Assembly (NCBI GenBank): GCA_034434915.1
Contig: DAOTYE010000047.1
Span: forward strand, 1-16,728
Reading direction: 5' to 3'
DNA: 16,728 bases
DNA from: DAOTYE01 sp034434915
Lineage (GTDB): Bacteria; Chloroflexota; Dehalococcoidia; Dehalococcoidales; RBG-16-60-22
Under the pieces are notes generated by a model that had not been told where the DNA came from, searched no databases, and saw only the letters and a list, made by a program, of their open reading frames with translations. The first letter of the stretch is position 1, and each line of letters opens with the position of its first letter. Shown piece after piece: positions 6,908 to 13,143 of this stretch. The translations under genes and the position numbers were made by a program.

Positions 6908-8089
6908 TTAGAGTTGCGGGAAAGAAGTGTCTACTGCGTTCTTGAATTTGAGGAGCGCATCGTAGACCTTGGCGTAGAACGCGTCCTTGGCTTTCATTTC
7001 GGCATAGAACTCCAGAGCGCTCTTTACCACTGCCTCCTCAAAGAACTTGGGGACTGGCTCAACCTTGACACCCGCTTTCACCCACTTCTCGGCGACAGTC
7101 AGAGCTTTGACCAGCTGTGAAGAATGCATGTTGATGCCTTCAGACCAGCCGAAATGGGTGAGCATCACCTTAAACTCATCCGGCAGTTTCGCCCAGGCAT
7201 CGTTGTTGACAAACATGATGTACATGTCAGTTGCCTGGCGGGTGGGACCCATGTAGGCGTACTTGACGACCTCATGGAAACCCATTGACTCATCAGTGAC
7301 AAGGTTGCTGTGCTGGAACCCGTCAATGACGCCTCTCTGCATTGCCTGGTAGATTTCCGCGCTCGGTGTGGAGACGGCGGAAACTCCCAGCTTGCCGAAG
7401 ATGACCGCTTCATCGCCGAGGAGACGCATCTTCTTACCCTTGACATCTTCCACTTTCGTTATCGGGAAGCTGGTGTAGAGGAAGACCTCCGGGAGGAAAG
7501 CCCAGGCGGCAATAGGGGTGACATTAAGGTTCTTGGTGGCGAACAATTCCTTCATCAGTGCGAAGCCATCGCCTGCCTGATACCATGCAAAGTACTGCAT
7601 GGCGGTGGGACCGCCGATAAAGGTGCTGAAGAGCGGTGCCTGAGGCAGGACGGGTTTCCACAGGATGGGGCCGTTGCTTGCCATCTGGAGAACGCCTCTG
7701 CTGGTCGGCTCAAGCTCGGTGTCCGCCGGAACAATGGCGCCACCTACGTTCCACTGGATGATGAATCTACCGCCGGAAGCCTTTTCAATCGCCTTGGCAA
7801 TTCTGTCCCCGGTCTGCCAGGTGATGGTGGTGGCGGGGTTGTCATCCTGGGCAATCCATTTGATTACCTGCGCCGGCTGAGCTGGCGTTGGAGAAGGGGC
7901 CGGTGCTGGTGCCGGAGATGGTGCTGGTGCCGGAGATGGTGCTGGTGCGGGCGCCGGTGCTGGTGCCGGAGCCGGTGCTGGTGCGGGCGCCGGTGCTGGT
8001 GCGGGCGCTGGCGCTGGTTTGGCACAAGCCGCCAAGCTTAACGACACTACTAGCATCACCGCCAGTATCACAATCGCTATCTTTCGCAT
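6908..8089 (-). CDS. TRAP transporter substrate-binding lipoprotein, DctP family
   Basis: A 393-residue extracytoplasmic binding protein. Residues 1-22 form a lipoprotein signal peptide with lipobox LAAC (C22 lipidated). Residues 24-72 are an alanine-proline linker, and from about 74 comes a DctP-type domain with VEDVKGKKMRLLGDEAV (position near 213), VSTPSAEIYQAMQRGVIDG and ADAWAKLP-like helices. DctP proteins deliver organic acids or similar anions to a DctQ/DctM membrane pair, but neither partner is in the window and a strong terminator follows, so this is an orphan binding protein here. The start has a perfect AAAGGAGGTT site 8-9 nt upstream. The ligand is not predictable by eye; the usual arginine that clamps carboxylates was not located with confidence. 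Confidence 0.88.
   Translation of the reverse strand: MRKIAIVILAVMLVVSLSLAACAKPAPAPAPAPAPAPAPAPAPAPAPAPAPSPAPAPSPAPAPAPSPTPAQPAQVIKWIAQDDNPATTITWQTGDRIAKAIEKASGGRFIIQWNVGGAIVPADTELEPTSRGVLQMASNGPILWKPVLPQAPLFSTFIGGPTAMQYFAWYQAGDGFALMKELFATKNLNVTPIAAWAFLPEVFLYTSFPITKVEDVKGKKMRLLGDEAVIFGKLGVSAVSTPSAEIYQAMQRGVIDGFQHSNLVTDESMGFHEVVKYAYMGPTRQATDMYIMFVNNDAWAKLPDEFKVMLTHFGWSEGINMHSSQLVKALTVAEKWVKAGVKVEPVPKFFEEAVVKSALEFYAEMKAKDAFYAKVYDALLKFKNAVDTSFPQL
7902..8009 (-). repeat. six tandem 18-bp repeats encoding an Ala-Pro linker
   Basis: Six consecutive 18-bp units run at 7902, 7920, 7938, 7956, 7974 and 7992. Each starts GGTGCTGGTGC on the plus strand and varies at the end (CGGAGAT, GGGCGCC or CGGAGCC type). 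They encode six residues per unit (Ala-Pro/Ser-Pro alternation) between the lipidated cysteine and the binding domain of the DctP-like protein. Near-identical units suggest growth by slippage or unequal recombination. Confidence 0.9.
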
Positions 8090-8356
8090 TTTGTCTTAAC
8101 CTCCTTTAAAATTTCCATTTTCTATCAGCCGTATATGACTTATGATATTCCTTACGTATTCTCTCTCAGCCTACAACCTCCTTTCATCATGCATTAATAC
8201 TCCCCACCGGATATCAACTATTTGTGGGGGCGGGATGCCACCTGCCCGATTACGCCAAGCCCGCTCACGGGAGGGACATGCGCCGATCGCCAGCAAGATG
8301 GCTTGTTTACCCTGGCAGAGCCCGCCATTTGATTGAAACCAGAATAATATGCGATA
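8090..8356 (-). promoter_or_regulatory. long 5' leader of the TRAP binding-protein gene with hairpins, candidate cis-regulatory RNA
   Basis: If transcription starts from the promoter at 8391-8363 the leader is about 265 nt. Inverted repeats lie in it: CCCG-CTCA-CGGG (8260-8271), GGGCGGG/CCTGCCC (8228-8247, one imperfect pair) and CCCCAC/GTGGGG (8202-8229, 16-nt loop). The last two overlap by two bases and so cannot both form. The Shine-Dalgarno sequence AAAGGAGGTT occurs twice on the minus strand, before the real start (8107-8098) and again at 8184-8175 with no usable start codon behind it. I could not match this to a known riboswitch class by motif. Confidence 0.3.
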
Positions 8357-8362
8357 AGAATA

Positions 8363-8391
8363 ATTCTATTCACTTTATCATACGTTGTCAA
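8363..8391 (-). promoter_or_regulatory. strong sigma70-type promoter pointing to the TRAP binding-protein gene
   Basis: On the minus strand a perfect TTGACA (8391-8386), a 17-bp spacer and TAGAAT (8368-8363) are present in an AT-rich patch. The next gene in that direction starts at 8089, so the transcript would have an unusually long leader. A closer promoter could exist but none as good was seen. Confidence 0.6.
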
Positions 8392-8662
8392 TATCTAACG
8401 CTTGTTTTACGCAACGCCAGCAATAAACTCGTGCTTATTCATTATTTTAAGAATATTATGAAGACCTGTCATACCGGTACTGCTTAAGGTGCGGGGCAGT
8501 CCGCAGGTACCAGCGTTAAGCCTGATAACCGGACCCGCCCGGCAGACGCCGCATGAAAGTGCACGCCACTCACCACTGCCTTCACCCAAAGCCGGGCTTG
8601 GCGCCGCCTGAAGCTTCTGTGCTCTCTTAATCAGCTGTCTGTTTTTATCTCCCTTGATGCGC
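8392..8662. other. intergenic region without a recognised gene
   Basis: Nothing coding is convincing here. A structured patch lies near 8477-8517, where GGTACTGC could pair with GCAGGTACC (one bulge) and TGCGG with CCGCA. The stretch from about 8520 to 8640 is GC-rich and featureless, and the T-rich GTTTTTATCTC near 8641 leads into the promoter of the next gene. A 60-codon minus-strand frame (8407-8589) has no Shine-Dalgarno site or recognisable content. Confidence 0.4.
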
Positions 8663-8668
8663 TATACT
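8663..8668 (+). promoter_or_regulatory. -10 box upstream of the second SDR gene
   Basis: TATACT (8663-8668) sits in ATGCGCTATACTT, the same 13 bases that precede the gene at 9529. No clear -35 is present (TGTTTT at 8640-8645 is at the right distance). It gives a leader of about 36 nt containing AGGAGGG before the ATG at 8712. Confidence 0.5.
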
Positions 8669-8711
8669 TACTGGCCAGAACAGCCCATGAGTGAGCACAG
8701 GAGGGTAAACT

Positions 8712-9482
8712 ATGCCAGACTTATTCAGCCTGAAGGGTAAGGTCGCCATCATCACCGGCGGTAACGGCGGCATCGGCAAGGGCATCGCCCGTGGCTTTGC
8801 CTCTGTGGGCGCCAGCATCGTCATCGCCGCCCGCAATGAGGCAAAAACAGCAGAGGCAGTCAAGGAGATTGAAGAGGATTTCGGCGTCAGGGCGCTCGGG
8901 GTGAAAGTGGACGTGCGTGATGAAGCTCAGGTGCAGGCAATGGTCAAAAAAGCCCTTGACACCTTCGGGAAAATCCATATCCTGGTCAATAACGCCGGCA
9001 TGAACATCCGCCGGCGACCCGAAGACTACACTGTCGCCGAATGGGACGAGGTAGTAAACACTGACCTGCGCAGTGCCTTTATCTGCTCAAAAGCGGTCTA
9101 TCCCGCCCTGAAAGCCGCCGGCTACGGCAGGATTATCAACATCGGCTCAATGACCTCTATCTTCAGCGGTGAAAAGCTGGCAGCATACAGCGCCAGCAAA
9201 GGCGGCATCGTGCAGTTGAGCCGAAGCTGTGCCATCGCCTGGGCAAAAGATAACATCAACGTGAATACCATCCTCCCCGGCTGGATTGATACCGAGCTCA
9301 CCCGCCAGGCGCGCAAAGAAATCCCCGGACTGGAAGAGCGTGTCATCGCCCGGACGCCCAAGGGACGCTGGGGAGTGCCTGAGGAGGTGGCTGGCGCCGC
9401 CATCTTTCTTGCCAGCCCCGCCGCAGACTTCATCACCGGCGTGGCTCTGCCGGTGGACGGGGGCTTCTCTGTGATGATTTAA
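8712..9482 (+). CDS. short-chain dehydrogenase/reductase (SDR), gluconate/2-deoxygluconate-dehydrogenase-like
   Basis: A 256-residue classical SDR. Motifs are TGGNGGIG (15-22) for cofactor binding, D67 in VDVRD for adenine contact, NNAG (93-96), and the catalytic tetrad N116, S146, Y159 and K163 (YSASK). These are followed by LPGWIDTELT and the terminal FITGVALPVDGGFSVMI. FSLKGKVAIITGG at the start and the overall layout resemble the KduD/gluconate 5-dehydrogenase branch, but SDR substrate calls from sequence are unreliable. The start is set by AGGAGGG 8 nt before ATG. The gene stands between two promoters and seems monocistronic. It is only distantly similar to the SDR at 655-1455. Confidence 0.92.
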   Translation: MPDLFSLKGKVAIITGGNGGIGKGIARGFASVGASIVIAARNEAKTAEAVKEIEEDFGVRALGVKVDVRDEAQVQAMVKKALDTFGKIHILVNNAGMNIRRRPEDYTVAEWDEVVNTDLRSAFICSKAVYPALKAAGYGRIINIGSMTSIFSGEKLAAYSASKGGIVQLSRSCAIAWAKDNINVNTILPGWIDTELTRQARKEIPGLEERVIARTPKGRWGVPEEVAGAAIFLASPAADFITGVALPVDGGFSVMI

Positions 9483-9515
9483 CTAGTTTTCTGTGCCCGG
9501 TGGGGCAAAATGCGC

Positions 9516-9521
9516 TATACT
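9516..9521 (+). promoter_or_regulatory. -10 box placing transcription start on the ATG (leaderless mRNA candidate)
   Basis: TATACT ends at 9521 and the ATG begins at 9529, so a start 7-8 nt after the -10 falls on the start codon itself. No Shine-Dalgarno sequence is visible in the 20 nt before the ATG (a TTTTATAA run). The -35 region (TGTGCC near 9492-9497) is weak. The 13-base string ATGCGCTATACTT is shared with the promoter at 8663. Confidence 0.5.
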
Positions 9522-9528
9522 TTTATAA

Positions 9529-10323
9529 ATGGAAAATCAAACTCCACTTGAATCCACCATCACCTTCCTGGGCACGGCGGGCGCCCGCTTCATGGTGACC
9601 AAACAGCTCACCGCCTCCGGTGGCATCTGGTTCAATATCAATGGCACGCAGGTGCTCATTGACCCCGGGCCCGGTAGTATCGTCCAGTCTACAAAGCGAA
9701 AACTCCGTGCTGAAAAGCTCAGCGCCATCATCCTAACTCACCGCCACCTTGACCACTCTGCCGATGTCAATATCATGGTGGAGGCAATGACCGAGGGCGG
9801 CTTCAATAAACACGGCAGGTTCTTTGCGCCGCGGGACGCGCTGGAAACGGAGCCCATCCTCTTCAGCTATCTCAGGAACAGCCTTGACAGCATTGAACTG
9901 CTGGAGGCGGGTAAAACATATCAGGTGAACGGACTCTCTTTCGCCACCCCCATCCGCCACATCCACCCCGTGGAGACCTACGGACTGCGTTTCAATGCCG
10001 GCGGACACACCTTCAGCTATATTACGGATACGCGCTACTTTGAAGGGCTGGCAGGCGCCTACAAGGGAAGTGAGCTTATCATCATGAACGTCGTCCTACT
10101 TGAGCCAAAGAGTCAGCTTGACCACCTGTCAATTCCAGACGCTGAACGCCTGGTAAAAGAGCTGAAGCCAAAAATCGCCATCCTGACCCATTTCGGCATG
10201 GGCGTCTGGAAAGGGCGGCCCTGGGAGATTGCCGAAAAGCTGACACATAGCACCGGCATAAAGGTCATCGCCGCGCGTGACGGCATGAAATTTGACCTGA
10301 TGCAACTGGACAGCCATGAATAG
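9529..10323 (+). CDS. metallo-beta-lactamase-fold hydrolase
   Basis: A 264-residue protein of the MBL fold, using one or two metal ions for hydrolysis. ITFLGTAGARF (11-21) is the first strand, LIDPGPGS (43-50) is the conserved Asp loop, and THRHLDHSAD (70-79) is the HxHxDH metal motif. FSYITDTRYF supplies the bridging Asp, and LTHFGMGVW carries a late His. The arrangement fits the RNase Z/PhnP/lactonase-like part of the superfamily; a true beta-lactamase is unlikely as there is no signal peptide. There is no Shine-Dalgarno site and the start may be leaderless. Its last 8 nt overlap the next gene (ATGAATAG), implying translational coupling with the metallopeptidase. The substrate is unknown. 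Confidence 0.88.
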   Translation: MENQTPLESTITFLGTAGARFMVTKQLTASGGIWFNINGTQVLIDPGPGSIVQSTKRKLRAEKLSAIILTHRHLDHSADVNIMVEAMTEGGFNKHGRFFAPRDALETEPILFSYLRNSLDSIELLEAGKTYQVNGLSFATPIRHIHPVETYGLRFNAGGHTFSYITDTRYFEGLAGAYKGSELIIMNVVLLEPKSQLDHLSIPDAERLVKELKPKIAILTHFGMGVWKGRPWEIAEKLTHSTGIKVIAARDGMKFDLMQLDSHE

Positions 10324-10690
10324 AGAGCGGTTTGAAGAGCTGGTGGCGGAAGCCATAGAGAGCCTGCCGGAGGAGTTCCGTGAAAGGCTGGAAAACGTGG
10401 TGATTGTGGTGGAAGATGAGCCAACCAGAGCGCAGTTGAAAGAGGCAGGGATACGGCGGGGGCATACCCTCCTGGGGCTATATGAAGGTATCCCACAGAC
10501 GGGCCGCAGCAGTTACTACGGACTCGTCCCGCCGGACAAAATCACCATCTTCCAAAAGCCGATTGAAGAAAAATGCGCCGGCGATGATGAAATCAAAAAA
10601 GAGGTACAGCGGGTCGTCCGCCATGAAATCGCCCACCACTTCGGCATAGGTGACCGGCGTTTAGACCAACTTGAGAGAGGCAAAAGATAA
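10316..10690 (+). CDS. small zincin-like metallopeptidase (MMcp/DUF1025 type)
   Basis: A 124-residue single-domain protein. VVRHEIAHHFGIGD (100-113) gives the zincin motif HExxHxxGxxD, with H103 and H107 as zinc ligands, E104 as catalytic base and D113 as probable third ligand. The N-terminal helix with FEELVAEAIESLPEEF and the middle LLGLYEGIPQTGRSSY with PDKITIFQ are the hallmarks of the minimal gluzincin-like family common in Actinobacteria and Chloroflexota. The length matches family members. It overlaps the MBL gene by 8 nt. Its stop codon directly abuts the stop of the convergent Elp3 gene with no spacer and no terminator. Confidence 0.85.
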   Translation: MNRERFEELVAEAIESLPEEFRERLENVVIVVEDEPTRAQLKEAGIRRGHTLLGLYEGIPQTGRSSYYGLVPPDKITIFQKPIEEKCAGDDEIKKEVQRVVRHEIAHHFGIGDRRLDQLERGKR

Positions 10691-12079
10691 CTATCTCAGC
10701 CTCTTCACCATGTAGTCGCCCTTGAGTGCATAGCCCTCAGCCCGGTAGTAGTCCCGCGCTCCCACCCCGCTCAAGACAATTATCTCCTCAGCCCTGAACT
10801 CTTCGCAGGCAATCCGCTCCGCTTCATGGAGAAGGGCTTTCCCCAGCCCCTTGTGCTGTGCCGCGTCATCTTTCCTCTGCCCCAGCGCCACCTCCGGACC
10901 AAACACGTGCAGTTCCCGGATAAGGGCTTTATTGCCACCTGCTTTCTGCCCCAGCGGCACAATTGGCTCTGGCTGAACCCTCAGCCTCAGCAAGCCGAAA
11001 AGCGTCTCATGCTCATCTTCAAACGAAAGAAAGATTTCCCCGCCGCCTGATGCTTCATAGTCCAGCCTCACCAGCCGCGGCTGGCTGATTTCCCACCCCG
11101 CCTGCGCACGGTGCCCCACCTCCCGGCAACGGATACACCGGCACTCCAGCCCTCGCTCCTTCATCCGCTCCCGCACCGGACCGCGCAGGGAGTCTCTACA
11201 GCCGGCGGTGATGAACTTGGGCGGGATGTCCCTCAGCACCCGCGATATGCGCACATATTTGGGCACGATGGACTTAATCCCCACCAGCAAATCTACCATC
11301 GTCCCAAAGTTATAAGGCTGGTAGCGTCCTTCCCGGTACCACTTCTCCAGCTCCGTCCCTGCCACCACCATGGTCGGGTAGAGCTTCAAGCCGTCAGGGC
11401 GGAACCGCTCGTCATCAAAGAGCAAGTGGGAAAGCGCCAGGTCCTTCTCCGGCGTTGAGCCGGGGAGCCCGGGCATCCAGTGGTAGTGCACCTTGAAGGC
11501 ATGCCGGCGCAGGAGAGCGGTAGCATTGACCACATCAGCCACGGTATGCCCGCGCCTGATGAGCCGGTAAATATCGTCATCAAGCATCTGGACGCCAATC
11601 TCCACGCGCGTGGTGCCGAACTCCAGCATCCGTTCTATCTGCGTTTCATCGCAGAAGTCCGGGCGGGTCTCAATGCACAGCCCCACACAACGGTGAGCCG
11701 CCGTCTCATTCAGACGCTTGGCTTCTTCCAGAGTAGCTGAATCCCTGCCATTGAGCGCGTCATAGCAATCTTCAATGAACCGGTACTGATAATCCACCGG
11801 CGCGGCGAGAAAAGTCCCGCCCATGACAATCAGCTCAATCTTGTCCGTGGGATGCCCCATATCCTGAAGCATCTTCAGCCTGAGCCTGACCTGCTCTTTC
11901 GCATCGTAGCCGCACCTGATTGCCCTCAGCACCGCCGGCGATTCTGGAGTATAGCTCTGCGGCGTGGCTGAATAGGTGGGACAGTAGAGGCACCTGCCCG
12001 GGCAGCCCATCGGCTTGGACATGACGGCGACAGGCGTCACGCCGGAAATCGTCCTTGCAAATTTCTTTACCGTAGTCAT
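10691..12079 (-). CDS. elp3: Elp3-type tRNA wobble-uridine carboxymethyltransferase (radical SAM plus acetyltransferase domains)
   Basis: A 462-residue protein with both Elp3 domains. The radical SAM cluster motif CPGRCLYC supplies C26, C30 and C33. QSYTPESPAVLRAIRCGYD and IELIVMGGTF (81-90) are Elp3 signatures. CRCIRC (313-318) is the zinc site, and the KAT domain covers about 360-462 with acetyl-CoA loop QHKGLGKAL (408-416) and DYYRAEGY (443-450). Elp3 uses acetyl-CoA and SAM radical chemistry to make cm5U34 in tRNA anticodons; a short bacterial Elp3 from Dehalococcoides mccartyi has been studied structurally. The frame is open to 12454, but ATG 12079 is chosen because homology starts at MTTVKKFARTISGVTPV and the extra 125 codons overlap the divergent methyltransferase gene. 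The leader is short, with a weak Shine-Dalgarno site. Confidence 0.92.
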   Translation of the reverse strand: MTTVKKFARTISGVTPVAVMSKPMGCPGRCLYCPTYSATPQSYTPESPAVLRAIRCGYDAKEQVRLRLKMLQDMGHPTDKIELIVMGGTFLAAPVDYQYRFIEDCYDALNGRDSATLEEAKRLNETAAHRCVGLCIETRPDFCDETQIERMLEFGTTRVEIGVQMLDDDIYRLIRRGHTVADVVNATALLRRHAFKVHYHWMPGLPGSTPEKDLALSHLLFDDERFRPDGLKLYPTMVVAGTELEKWYREGRYQPYNFGTMVDLLVGIKSIVPKYVRISRVLRDIPPKFITAGCRDSLRGPVRERMKERGLECRCIRCREVGHRAQAGWEISQPRLVRLDYEASGGGEIFLSFEDEHETLFGLLRLRVQPEPIVPLGQKAGGNKALIRELHVFGPEVALGQRKDDAAQHKGLGKALLHEAERIACEEFRAEEIIVLSGVGARDYYRAEGYALKGDYMVKRLR

Positions 12080-12118
12080 ACTATTAAGTATCCACTTCAA
12101 GTGTAGCAGATTGAGCCT
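12080..12118. promoter_or_regulatory. 39-bp divergent control region between elp3 and the methyltransferase gene
   Basis: Two short palindromes fill the gap: ATACT-ATTA-AGTAT (12078-12091, reaching into the elp3 start codon) and CACTT-C-AAGTG (12093-12103). For elp3, minus-strand TACACT (12105-12100) with TTGTTG 17 bp upstream (12128-12123) is a plausible promoter whose -35 lies inside the methyltransferase coding start. No good promoter is seen for the methyltransferase. A single regulator could control both genes. Confidence 0.4.
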
Positions 12119-12769
12119 GTGGCAACAATAAGAGACGTTTTCAACCGGATTGCGCCATCCTGGTATAACTATCGGCACCATACCATCTTCCGCAAGGAGC
12201 TGGAGGAGATGGCAGGGCGCTGGCAGAAAGGCAGGCTGGTCAATATCGGCTGCGGGCATGGCGCCGACTTCCTGCCGTTTAAAGACGGTTTTGAGCTCCA
12301 CGGCGTGGACTTTTCCGAGGAAATGCTGAAGCTGGCGCAGAAATACGCCCGGAAATTCGGCTTCTCCGTCAGCCTGACACTCGCCGATGTCCGCTCCCTT
12401 CCCTACCCGGATAACGCCTTTGACCATGCCGTCGCCGTTGCTACCTACCATCACCTGAAGGGAAATGAGTCACAGTCTCAGGCTCTACGGGAGCTCAAGC
12501 GGGTGCTGAAACCCGGCGGGGAAGCGTTTATCACGGTGTGGAACAGATGTCAGCCGCGCTTCTGGTTCAAAGGTAAAGAGCTCATGGTGCCCTGGCGGAC
12601 AAAGGAAACTACCCTCTACCGCTACTATCACCTGTTCACCTACCATGAGCTTGAAGCGCTGGTGAAAAAAGCGGGCTTAACCCTGCTCAGGTCTTTCCCG
12701 GAATATTCTTACAAATGCCCGCTCAAGCTCTTTTCCGAAAATATCTGCCTAGTGGTGAGGAATGATTAA
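12119..12769 (+). CDS. SAM-dependent methyltransferase, Trm9/ALKBH8-like
   Basis: A 216-residue class I methyltransferase. Motif I is VNIGCGHGAD (41-50), D64 in GVDFSEEML binds the SAM ribose, LPYPDNAFD (94-102) is motif IV, and ELKRVLKPGGEAF (125-137) is the following helix-strand. The N-terminal VFNRIAPSWYNYRH and the C-terminal RYYHLFTYHELEALVKKAG with a final NICLVV recall Trm9 and the ALKBH8 methyltransferase domain, which methylate cm5U to mcm5U in tRNA. Divergence from elp3 supports this. Residues alone do not exclude a UbiE-like small-molecule enzyme. The start is GTG 12119: an in-frame TAG lies just upstream and no ATG occurs until residue 31. There is no clear Shine-Dalgarno site, so initiation may be leaderless or weak. 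Confidence 0.75.
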   Translation: MATIRDVFNRIAPSWYNYRHHTIFRKELEEMAGRWQKGRLVNIGCGHGADFLPFKDGFELHGVDFSEEMLKLAQKYARKFGFSVSLTLADVRSLPYPDNAFDHAVAVATYHHLKGNESQSQALRELKRVLKPGGEAFITVWNRCQPRFWFKGKELMVPWRTKETTLYRYYHLFTYHELEALVKKAGLTLLRSFPEYSYKCPLKLFSENICLVVRND

Positions 12770-12793
12770 AAGGGCTTAGCCATTGCCCCCTCA

Positions 12794-12822
12794 TTGACAA
12801 AAATCTTTCGCCCGCTTAGGAT
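12794..12822 (+). promoter_or_regulatory. promoter of the zinc-ribbon gene
   Basis: A perfect TTGACA (12794-12799), 17-bp spacer and TAGGAT (12817-12822) begin 24 bp after the methyltransferase stop. The site also argues against the TTG at 12794 as a start codon, because it is the -35 box. Confidence 0.65.
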
Positions 12823-12853
12823 AGAAAGACAAACAGTAAGGAGTGGCGGTAAC

Positions 12854-13078
12854 GTGATTATCAATATACAGTGCCCCCAGTGCAAGACCAATGGTGGACT
12901 ATCTCTCCTTGACCCAAACTATACCGGACCGTACAAATGCTGGAAATGCCGAGCGCTTTTCACCATCACCATGAAGAACAATGAGGTGGTGTCCATGGTG
13001 CCCCTCAGCCAGGAAGAGCTTGACCGCCAGCTTGAACTCAAGGGCTTAAAGGACAAGTTCAAGAAAGGCTATATGTAG
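12854..13078 (+). CDS. small two-CxxC zinc-ribbon protein
   Basis: A 74-residue protein with CPQC and CWKC pairs at residues 7-10 and 29-32 around a compact beta region (GLSLLDPNYTGPYKC), giving one tetracysteine zinc ribbon. After it comes LFTITMKNNEVVSMVPLSQEEL and a basic, helical tail (KGLKDKFKKGYM). GTG 12854 is chosen because AAGGAG (12838-12843) precedes it and the promoter at 12794-12822 excludes the longer frame from TTG 12794. It lies 84 bp downstream of the Trm9-like gene on the same strand. No function can be assigned with confidence. The CPxC…CxxC…LF-I…V-M-PLS layout loosely recalls Trm112-like partners of methyltransferases, but general nucleic-acid-binding zinc ribbons look similar. 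Confidence 0.7.
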   Translation: MIINIQCPQCKTNGGLSLLDPNYTGPYKCWKCRALFTITMKNNEVVSMVPLSQEELDRQLELKGLKDKFKKGYM

Positions 13079-13143
13079 TCAGCCTGCGGAAGCAACCACA
13101 GGACGTGACGAAAATGAACCAGAAAAAGAAGAGGGGGCAATCA

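Noticed and set aside
7902..8009. Tandem repeat considered as a CRISPR array or transcription-factor array
   Set aside because: There are no spacers between the 18-bp units and the repeat is in frame within a protein linker.
7310..8041. 243-codon plus-strand frame opposite the TRAP binding protein, ending in a Cys/Arg/Trp-rich repeat
   Set aside because: The repeat is the antisense of the Ala-Pro linker; the rest has no domain, and the minus-strand gene has a lipobox, Shine-Dalgarno site and terminator.
8160..8200. CTGAGAGAG motif in the TRAP leader considered as a TPP riboswitch core
   Set aside because: The other conserved TPP elements, including the CUGAUCUGGAUAAUGCCAGC-like region, are absent.
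8407..8589. 60-codon minus-strand frame in the gap before the second SDR
   Set aside because: No Shine-Dalgarno site, no recognisable motif, and its composition looks non-coding.
12080..12454. N-terminal extension of Elp3 by 125 codons
   Set aside because: It lies antisense to the methyltransferase coding sequence, has no Elp3 similarity, and the family N-terminus begins at the ATG at 12079.
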